Source: CAZMOK01 sp964567785 (GTDB lineage: Bacteria > Bacteroidota > Bacteroidia > Bacteroidales > JAGOPY01). Taken from it: DNA of 29,597 nucleotides. The translations under genes and the position numbers were made by a program. The stretch spans positions 1-29,597 of the forward strand of contig CAZMOK010000035.1 in assembly GCA_964567785.1 (NCBI GenBank), given 5' to 3'. Below the pieces are notes generated by a model. It was not told where the DNA came from and did not search any database. It saw only the letters and a list, made by a program, of their open reading frames with translations. This document shows, in pieces, positions 24,801-29,597 of this stretch (position 1 is the stretch's first letter; every line of letters starts with the position of its first letter).

Positions 24801-25001
24801 GCAAAGACCAATGGCTATGGGGCTCAGATTGACTCGCTGCTGGATCAATTCCAATTGGTAGGATGCGAAGAACGGTTCACCGTTCAGCCCACGGATATGA
24901 ACCCTTTAGGATTCTTTGAAGGTCCCGAACCTTATCAGTTTCCAATTCCTGGCAAACTATTCCCATTTTTTAATAACAAGGTTTTTAAATTTGTAAAATA
25001 A
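24801..25001 (+). pseudogene. Fossil C-terminal end of an unrecognised gene
   Basis: An open plus-strand frame ending in TAA at 24999-25001 reads like real protein: QIDSLLDQFQLVGCEERF, then MNPLGFFEGPEPYQFPIPGK and KVFKFVK. The only in-frame ATG (24897) would leave 34 residues, and the frame runs back into the dispersed repeat, where it is stopped at 24750. I do not recognise the family. Its stop is fused to the next fossil start (TAAATG). Confidence 0.5.
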
Positions 25002-25046
25002 ATGGGTAGAAAAATCAACTGGGGCATCATCGGTCCGGGAAGGACC
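25002..25046 (+). pseudogene. N-terminal stub of a Gfo/Idh/MocA-type oxidoreductase
   Basis: Starting at ATG 25002, the reading MGRKINWGIIGPGRTG matches the NAD(P)-binding Rossmann opening of Gfo/Idh/MocA oxidoreductases (KxxWGIIGxGR). After about 15 residues the similarity ends, and the frame closes at 25095-25097, overlapping the CDF start. It is a truncated remnant next to another remnant. Confidence 0.5.
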
Positions 25047-25089
25047 GGGCAATCAGAAATGAGGTTAAAGAATGTAATTAAAGCATATT

Positions 25090-25965
25090 ATGGATAAAAA
25101 AAGGGCAGGCCACCTTGAAGGGTTTGCATCGATTTTAACAAATGTTCTTCTGTTTGCCTTAAAAATTTGGGCAGGGGTAGTATCCAACTCAGTTGCACTG
25201 ATTGCTGATGCATGGCATTCTTTGTCCGATTCCCTAAGTTCCATTGTGGTCATTGTGGCATCCAGGCTGGCAGCCAAAAAGCCGGATAAAGAGCACCCTT
25301 TCGGACACGGAAGATGGGAACTGATAGCAGCCATCTTGATCGGTTTTATTCTTGCTGCCATTGCTTACGACATTCTCGTAGATTCCATAAGAAAACTGTC
25401 GGATCAAGAAAGTGCTGAATTCGGCCTGGTTGCCATTGTTGTAATAGTTGTTTCAATCATCCTCAACGAAGGGTTGACGCAATATGCTTTTTACCTGGGC
25501 AGAAGGAGTGAAAGCATGACTGTGAAAGCCGATGCATGGCACCACAGGACTGATGCCATATCTTCCGTAGTGGTTTTGATTGGTATATTCTTAAATCAAT
25601 ATTTCTGGTGGATAGACAGTGTGTTGGGAATCATCATTGCTTTGTTGATCTTTTACGTGGTATATGATATAATCAGAAAGGCAGCCAATAAATTGCTGGG
25701 AGAGAAACCTTCCGCCGAACTGATCGGAAAAATAGAATCAATTATAAGTGATCACAGTCGATCAGACGTACAACCCCATCATTACCATTTTCATAATTAT
25801 ATAAACCATAAGGAGCTGACCTTTCACATAAAACTTGACCCGGGAATGACGATCATGGAGGGGCACGAACTGGCCACCAAAATTGAAAACAGTATTTTTG
25901 ATAAGCTGAACATCCACGCCACAATCCACCTCGAACCAGAGTCGGTAACACATCGTTTTGATTGA
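25090..25965 (+). CDS. Cation diffusion facilitator (CDF) family metal exporter
   Basis: A 291-residue protein with six predicted membrane helices and a cytoplasmic C-terminal domain (about residues 205-291: HYHFHNYINHKELTFHIKLD, GHELATKIENSIF, ATIHLEPE), the usual metal-sensing dimer domain. The transport-site residues are H43 and D47 in ADAWHSLSD (helix 2) and H151 and D155 in ADAWHHRTD (helix 5). This two-His, two-Asp set is typical of zinc-preferring CDF members. These antiporters expel divalent cations in exchange for protons. The gene faces away from the TonB-receptor operon, 590 bp apart, so uptake and export may be paired here (inference). Its ATG overlaps the end of a fossil frame, and a palindromic element begins 23 nt after its stop. 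Confidence 0.95.
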   Translation: MDKKRAGHLEGFASILTNVLLFALKIWAGVVSNSVALIADAWHSLSDSLSSIVVIVASRLAAKKPDKEHPFGHGRWELIAAILIGFILAAIAYDILVDSIRKLSDQESAEFGLVAIVVIVVSIILNEGLTQYAFYLGRRSESMTVKADAWHHRTDAISSVVVLIGIFLNQYFWWIDSVLGIIIALLIFYVVYDIIRKAANKLLGEKPSAELIGKIESIISDHSRSDVQPHHYHFHNYINHKELTFHIKLDPGMTIMEGHELATKIENSIFDKLNIHATIHLEPESVTHRFD

Positions 25966-25987
25966 GATGTCAGTGTTGTATATCTCG

Positions 25988-26122
25988 TTTAAGAGATTGC
26001 ACGATATCAGCCATCCTTCGAACGCTTGTGCTAAAGCTTCCTCCGGTGGCCATAGCCTTTGGCGGAGGCCTCAGCGTCGGCACAATGTCGCGCTATCGTG
26101 CAATCTCCTAAATCGCGCAATC
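25988..26122 (+). repeat. Palindromic element, copy B (29-nt right arm)
   Basis: The left arm at 25988-26006 pairs with 26094-26112 over 19 bp with one mismatch. The right arm ends at 26122 in AAATCGCGCAATC. The enlarged centre holds a second hairpin-forming segment with CCTCCG and CGGAGG ends around CATAGCC. It lies directly 3' of the CDF gene. Confidence 0.8.
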
Positions 26123-26191
26123 AATAAGCCCCAACCATCAGCACTGCTTTTTCTCCCACTCCTTGCATAAGGCTCCTGATCTTCTTATCTT

Positions 26192-26199
26192 TATGTTTG
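26192..26199 (+). promoter_or_regulatory. Possible -7 box TATGTTTG for the LytTR gene
   Basis: TATGTTTG fits TAnnTTTG and lies 67 nt before the ATG at 26267. There is no -33 TTG at the right distance, so this is tentative. Confidence 0.35.
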
Positions 26200-26266
26200 C
26201 TAAGGACCAGGTCGACAACCGGGAAGAAGACCGCCGCAATCTTTTTTTTATTTCTAATACCCATCT

Positions 26267-27007
26267 ATGATCCGTACCCTCATAGTTGACGATGAAGCCA
26301 ACAACCGGCGAAACCTGCGGGAACTGTTGGAAAACCACTTTCCCAATATGGAAGTGGTTGGTGACGCAGATGGGGTAACGACAGGGCTGGAAGCCATTAT
26401 AAAAAACTCCCCCGAGCTGGTACTGCTTGATATCCGGTTAAAGGATGGGGATGCTTTTGACCTGCTGAACGAACTCGGGCAGATCACGTTCAAGATCATC
26501 TTTATCACCGCTTACGAAGAATACGCGTTGAAAGCCATCAAGTTCAGCGCCCTCGACTACCTGTTGAAACCGGTCAGGCTGGAAGACCTGAGAGAGGCAA
26601 TAGCAAAGGCCGAAAGCCAGATCCTGAAGGAGTTGAACCTTCAGCTCGCGGAATTGTCGAACAATCTTCAACCTTCACAGAGCAAGCGTATTGTCTTACG
26701 GACCGCCGATAAGCTTCATTTCATCCCGGTCACGGAGATCATGCGCTGTGAGGCCGACAGAAATTACACCACCTTTTTTCTTGCCGAAAGCAGGAAGATC
26801 GTTGTTTCAGGAACAATGAGGGAGTACGAGGACATACTGTCTGAACAGGGATTTTACAGGCTGCATAAGTCGCACATTGTCAACCTTTCGTTTATCCAGA
26901 GCTACGAAAAGGCCGATGGCGGGACGGTTATCCTCACCGACGGCACCCACGTTCCGGTGGCTATGAGAAAGAAAAACCAGCTGATCGAGCTTTTCAATAA
27001 ATTGTAA
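26267..27007 (+). CDS. LytTR-family response regulator
   Basis: A 246-residue two-domain regulator. The receiver domain, about residues 1-122, has the acidic pair D8/D9 in LIVDDEANNRRNL, the phosphoacceptor D55 in LVLLDIRLKDGDAF, T81 in IFITAYEEYALKAI and K101 in DYLLKPVRL. The LytTR DNA-binding domain, about 145-246, includes IMRCEADRNYTTFF, FYRLHKSHIVNLSFI and GTHVPVAMRKKNQL. It is probably phosphorylated by a LytS-type or TPR-containing histidine kinase and then binds direct-repeat promoter sites. No kinase is adjacent; the partial TPR protein at 28337 is a candidate. It is flanked on both sides by copies of the palindromic element, immediately after the CDF gene and immediately after its own stop. 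Confidence 0.95.
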   Translation: MIRTLIVDDEANNRRNLRELLENHFPNMEVVGDADGVTTGLEAIIKNSPELVLLDIRLKDGDAFDLLNELGQITFKIIFITAYEEYALKAIKFSALDYLLKPVRLEDLREAIAKAESQILKELNLQLAELSNNLQPSQSKRIVLRTADKLHFIPVTEIMRCEADRNYTTFFLAESRKIVVSGTMREYEDILSEQGFYRLHKSHIVNLSFIQSYEKADGGTVILTDGTHVPVAMRKKNQLIELFNKL

Positions 27008-27008
27008 A

Positions 27009-27107
27009 CGAGATTCAAGAGGTTATGCCATGGACAGTTTCGGGTATATGGAACGAAGCAATCATTCGAATATCGCGCAATCGTACAATCTCCTACATCG
27101 CGCAATC
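27009..27107 (+). repeat. Palindromic element, copy C (37-nt right arm, decayed left arm)
   Basis: The right arm at 27071-27107 matches that of copy A (9960-9996) at 32 of 37 positions. The core GAACGAAGCAATCATTCGAA precedes it. The left arm (GAGATTCAAGAGG, from about 27010) is degraded. It starts within a few bases of the LytTR stop. Confidence 0.7.
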
Positions 27108-27500
27108 ATTCTGCCATCCCTCCGGGATTCTTTTGGATGATGAGGTTTTTCCGTTCCATTACCGGTCTTTCGTCCCTGCCGGGACTTCATTGAGTGGGCA
27201 ATTTGTCTTTAATCAAAAACAGAACCGTCATAGTAAAAAGTCGCCGAAGGTGACGACACACCGGTAGCTACGGAGCGGGCATATCTATTATCCCGGGAAA
27301 CTCCGTAGGAGTGGCAGAATATAATTGTCAATTGCCTGCCCCGGTGGAGGCAGGGGTCAAATGTGAAATTGTCAATTCTTGATTTTTTTTTTGCTTATCG
27401 ACAGGTATTATTTGGCTCTTCGCCGATAAATGGAAAAGTATCTTATATGAGAAAATACATTGAAAATATGCTGGTGATTCTTAAACTCATTAAACTAATT
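27108..27500. repeat. Gene-free mosaic of short hairpin units
   Basis: About 390 bp contain a row of small stem-loops: GTCCC-TGCC-GGGAC (27172-27185), GTCGCC-GAA-GGTGAC (27240-27254), ACTCC-GTA-GGAGT (27300-27312) and CCTGCC...GGCAGG (27335-27354). The last is bracketed by two copies of AATTGTCAATT (27323-27333, 27367-27377). A run of ten T follows at about 27383. They look like fragments of dispersed repeats of the kind scattered between genes in this phylum. No gene is visible. Confidence 0.5.
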
Positions 27501-27503
27501 GCT

Positions 27504-27511
27504 TATCTTTG
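27504..27511 (+). promoter_or_regulatory. -7 box TATCTTTG of the higBA operon
   Basis: TATCTTTG fits TAnnTTTG and lies 24 nt before the toxin ATG at 27536. The end of the box supplies a TTG that could be misread as an upstream start. No clear -33 element is visible. Confidence 0.55.
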
Positions 27512-27518
27512 GCGTTAG

Positions 27519-27533
27519 TAACGTACTACGTTA
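27519..27533. promoter_or_regulatory. Putative HigA operator TAACGTA-C-TACGTTA
   Basis: A perfect 7-bp inverted repeat with a single central base lies between the -7 box and the toxin ATG, covering the expected transcription start. This is where an antitoxin dimer would block its own operon. Confidence 0.7.
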
Positions 27534-27535
27534 TT

Positions 27536-27817
27536 ATGATACAGTCCTTTGGCTCGAAAGAAACCGAAAAAGTCTGGAATGGTATCAGGTCGTTGAAACT
27601 ACCTGTTGAGATACAAGGTATTGCAAGGCGGAAGCTCAGAATGATCAATAACTCGATCGATATCAATGATCTTCGGATACCTCCTTCGAACCACCTGGAA
27701 AAGCTAAAGGGCGATAAAGAAAATTACTATAGCATAAGGATCAACGATCAATGGCGGATCATCTTTATCTATGAAAACGGAAATGCTTTTGAAGTAACTA
27801 TTATCGATTATCATTAA
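27536..27817 (+). CDS. higB: HigB-type type II toxin (RelE superfamily)
   Basis: A 93-residue protein with the HigB layout: MIQSFGSKETEKVWNGI, then RRKLRMINNSIDINDLRIPP, a KLKGDKENYYSIRINDQWRI strand pair and a final FEVTIIDYH. Family members are ribosome-dependent mRNA endonucleases inhibited by the HigA antitoxin, with toxin-first gene order, as here. Conserved basic and aromatic residues of the strand pair (Arg in YSIRI and QWRI) match active family members, so the toxin appears intact. The ATG at 27536 gives the standard length and clears the operator. The upstream TTG at 27509 is promoter sequence. The antitoxin starts 13 nt after the stop. Confidence 0.93.
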   Translation: MIQSFGSKETEKVWNGIRSLKLPVEIQGIARRKLRMINNSIDINDLRIPPSNHLEKLKGDKENYYSIRINDQWRIIFIYENGNAFEVTIIDYH

Positions 27818-27830
27818 ACAGGAAATAGAA

Positions 27831-28130
27831 ATGCAGAAATTAAGAAACATACATCCGGGCGAGGTTTTATTGGAGGAATTCCTTGTTCCCCTCAACATAT
27901 CTGCGTACAGGCTGTCGAAAGACCTGAAAATCCCACAAACCCGAATTAGCCAGATACTTAAAGGCAGAAGAAGGATTACCGCTGATACAGCCCTGAGGTT
28001 GAGCAATTATTTCGGGAACTCAGCCAAGTTTTGGCTTGGTTTGCAGGATGACTTTGATTTAGAGGAAGAGTACGAGGAAAAAGGTGATGAACTGAATTCA
28101 ATAAAGAAATATTCTGATAAAATAGCCTGA
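27831..28130 (+). CDS. higA: HigA-type antitoxin, XRE/HTH
   Basis: A 99-residue protein with the HigA opening IHPGEVLLEEFLVPLNIS and an HTH_3 domain, about residues 20-75: YRLSKDLKIPQTRISQILKG, RRRITADTALRLSNYFG and SAKFWLGLQ. An acidic tail (DFDLEEEYEEKGDE) would bind the basic toxin. It neutralises HigB and represses the operon, presumably through the palindrome at 27519-27533. It is complete and 13 nt downstream of the toxin gene. A palindromic element begins 10 nt after its stop. Confidence 0.95.
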   Translation: MQKLRNIHPGEVLLEEFLVPLNISAYRLSKDLKIPQTRISQILKGRRRITADTALRLSNYFGNSAKFWLGLQDDFDLEEEYEEKGDELNSIKKYSDKIA

Positions 28131-28140
28131 GAAATCAGAA

Positions 28141-28239
28141 AGATTACACGATGTAAAAGATTACACGACGTAGAAGATTGAGCGAAATCAGCCACCCCTC
28201 GGAAATTGAATATCGTGTAATCTCCTACACCGCGCAATC
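28141..28239 (+). repeat. Palindromic element, copy D (29-nt right arm, tandem left arm)
   Basis: The left arm is two tandem 17-nt units (28141-28157, 28158-28174) of the form AGATTACACGAYGTARA, followed by AGATTGAGCGAAATCAGCC. The right arm at 28211-28239 is a variant of copy B's. The stretch 28141-28152 pairs perfectly with 28212-28223. It lies 10 nt after the higA stop. Confidence 0.8.
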
Positions 28240-28336
28240 TAACCGGCTGTTCTATCAGCATTCCCAATGTGACCAGGCTTGCATGAAGCCCCTCATTTTT
28301 CATATCTTTAGTTATCCATTCAGACGGAGCCAGGTG

Positions 28337-29597
28337 ATGCCAAAATCAATCTTTTTTGTTTTCTTTCTACTGTTACCATTATCATTTTCCGGACAGACCT
28401 TTATGGAACTAACGGCTATCAATGTTGACAGCCTGAATGGTCTTTTGCCTGAATTAGAAGACGAAGATAAAATCGATGCACTGAACACCATGGCATTCCG
28501 TCTTTGTCACGTGTATCCGGACAGCGCCATTTCATTGGCCCGTCAAACAATTGAACTGTCTGAAAAACTGGGATACCGGAAGGGTGAGGCCACAGGGTAC
28601 TTCAACCTGGGGAATGGCTATTTCTTTCTGGATAGTATCAGGGAATCAGTGGTGAATTATTTAATTGCAGTCAGGATTTTTGAAGATGTTGAGGCCTGCC
28701 TGGAAAAGGGACTCACTTACGACAGGCTTTCACTGTTAAACTGGCGGGCAGGGAGACTGGAAAAAGCATTGGAACAGGAGAAAGAACTGTATTACATTAC
28801 AGATAAAATAGCTGATCAGCGTTTTAAAATCGGTGCAATGTATACCGTAAGTCAATATTATACTTTGCTACATCAATTTGATTCGGCCGACCGATGGCTG
28901 GACCAGGCATTGAATTTATTACAAAAGAAACCTGATACAAGTCAGCTTTCTACGATATACTTATACAAAGGTTATAATGCTAACAGGAATTATGCTTATT
29001 TGATAAACAAGGTAAAGAAGGATTCACTGAATAAACTTATCCAAAAAAGCATTGACTGGAATTTAAAATATATTGAACTGGATAAATCCTTTGATTTTGG
29101 TGATGATTTCAACCCTGGTATCTATAATAATATAGCCAATGCTTACCTGCGACTAAACACAAGGGAAGATGCAAAGACCGCTTTGAACTATTTATATAAA
29201 GCAAAGCATGCTGTTGACACCTCGGTTGGTAGAAATTGGCTGACATTGTTGATTTATAGAAAATTAGGAAAGCTTAAAGCAGATTCCGGTGATTATCCGG
29301 CTGCCATTAAAATATATATGGATGGGATAAAAAAAGCAAAGGAAGACCGGGAAAAACAAGTAATTAATGATCCTGAAGTCAGAGAGCCATTTTATTTAAG
29401 TATTACCCGTGATTATTATTATGCCGAAGCGATAAACTGGATGTACTATGCAGTTTATGATGCATTCAGGAAGCTTGGAGATTATGAAAGAGCTCTTGAA
29501 TATTATGTACTAAAAGAAAAAGCAAAAGAAAATATTTTCCTTGAAGACAACAAAAACCTGATCGCCGTTCTCGAAGCTGAATACGAGAACGAGAAAA
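28337..29597 (+). CDS. TPR-repeat protein, partial at right edge (probable sensor kinase N-terminus)
   Basis: Open for 420 codons with no stop before the window ends. It starts ATG at 28337 with a signal peptide (MPKSIFFVFFLLLPLSFSGQ). Degenerate tetratricopeptide repeats follow: ATGYFNLGNGYFFLDSIRES, SADRWLDQALNLLQKK, IYNNIANAYLRLNTRED and LGDYERALEYYVLKEKAKE. It ends with VLEAEYENEK, the kind of linker that precedes the membrane helix in Bacteroidota TPR-containing histidine kinases or LuxR-like regulators. The kinase part, if any, is outside the window, so that role is inference. With the LytTR regulator at 26267 it could form a two-component pair separated by higBA. A weak TATCTTTA box lies at 28303-28310. 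Confidence 0.8.
   Translation, partial: MPKSIFFVFFLLLPLSFSGQTFMELTAINVDSLNGLLPELEDEDKIDALNTMAFRLCHVYPDSAISLARQTIELSEKLGYRKGEATGYFNLGNGYFFLDSIRESVVNYLIAVRIFEDVEACLEKGLTYDRLSLLNWRAGRLEKALEQEKELYYITDKIADQRFKIGAMYTVSQYYTLLHQFDSADRWLDQALNLLQKKPDTSQLSTIYLYKGYNANRNYAYLINKVKKDSLNKLIQKSIDWNLKYIELDKSFDFGDDFNPGIYNNIANAYLRLNTREDAKTALNYLYKAKHAVDTSVGRNWLTLLIYRKLGKLKADSGDYPAAIKIYMDGIKKAKEDREKQVINDPEVREPFYLSITRDYYYAEAINWMYYAVYDAFRKLGDYERALEYYVLKEKAKENIFLEDNKNLIAVLEAEYENEK

Noticed and set aside
28141..28174. Tandem 17-nt units as a CRISPR array
   Set aside because: The units abut without spacers and belong to the dispersed palindrome family. No cas genes are present.

Overview
The window looks like part of a Bacteroidota genome, probably a Bacteroidales-type uncultured lineage recovered from a metagenome. 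Three lines of evidence support this: several proteins end in type IX secretion system (T9SS) sorting tails, there is a CarboxypepD_reg-fused TonB-dependent receptor with DUF4625 lipoproteins, and many starts are preceded by the Bacteroidota -7 promoter box TAnnTTTG. The 100-N gap at 2751-2850 is flanked by an identical 55-bp sequence on both sides. It is therefore almost certainly a scaffolding artefact that splits one gene in two.

Layout. 1-2515 (minus strand): SxtJ-like membrane protein, DUF5989 microprotein and NodU/CmcH-type carbamoyltransferase, a three-gene cassette. 2603-6913 (plus): two adjacent T9SS-exported arylsulfotransferase-like beta-propeller proteins. 6914-7846: a gene-free stretch holding a likely minus-strand structured RNA of about 365 nt with its own promoter and terminator, then a fossil T9SS tail. 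7847-9907: lipoprotein gluzincin peptidase. 10038-10799 (minus): ceramidase-like CREST membrane hydrolase. 11159-12702 (minus): promoter, long leader, RRM protein and nitronate monooxygenase operon. 12902-13033: fossil c-type cytochrome end. 13104-15887 (minus) and 16104-18173 (plus): divergent secreted GH3 glucosidase and S9 peptidase. 18176-20041 (minus): aspartase fused to a cyclic-nucleotide-binding domain. 20240-24497 (minus): four-gene TonB receptor/DUF4625/Cys-His-rich protein operon, probably for metal uptake. 24689-25097: repeats plus two gene fossils. 25090-25965: CDF cation exporter. 26267-27007: LytTR response regulator. 27504-28130: HigBA toxin-antitoxin with a clear operator. 28337-29597: TPR protein running off the right edge, probably a sensor kinase.

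How they work together. Much of the window encodes cell-envelope and secreted degradative functions (GH3, S9, gluzincin, ASST-like proteins). The TonB operon and the CDF exporter form a plausible metal-handling neighbourhood. The most unusual non-coding content is the putative structured RNA at 7094-7458 and a family of four palindromic elements built from octamers of the form GATTGNRC. Each of the four sits directly 3' of a plus-strand stop codon (9906, 25988, about 27009, 28141). I saw no tRNA, rRNA, CRISPR array or intact insertion sequence.
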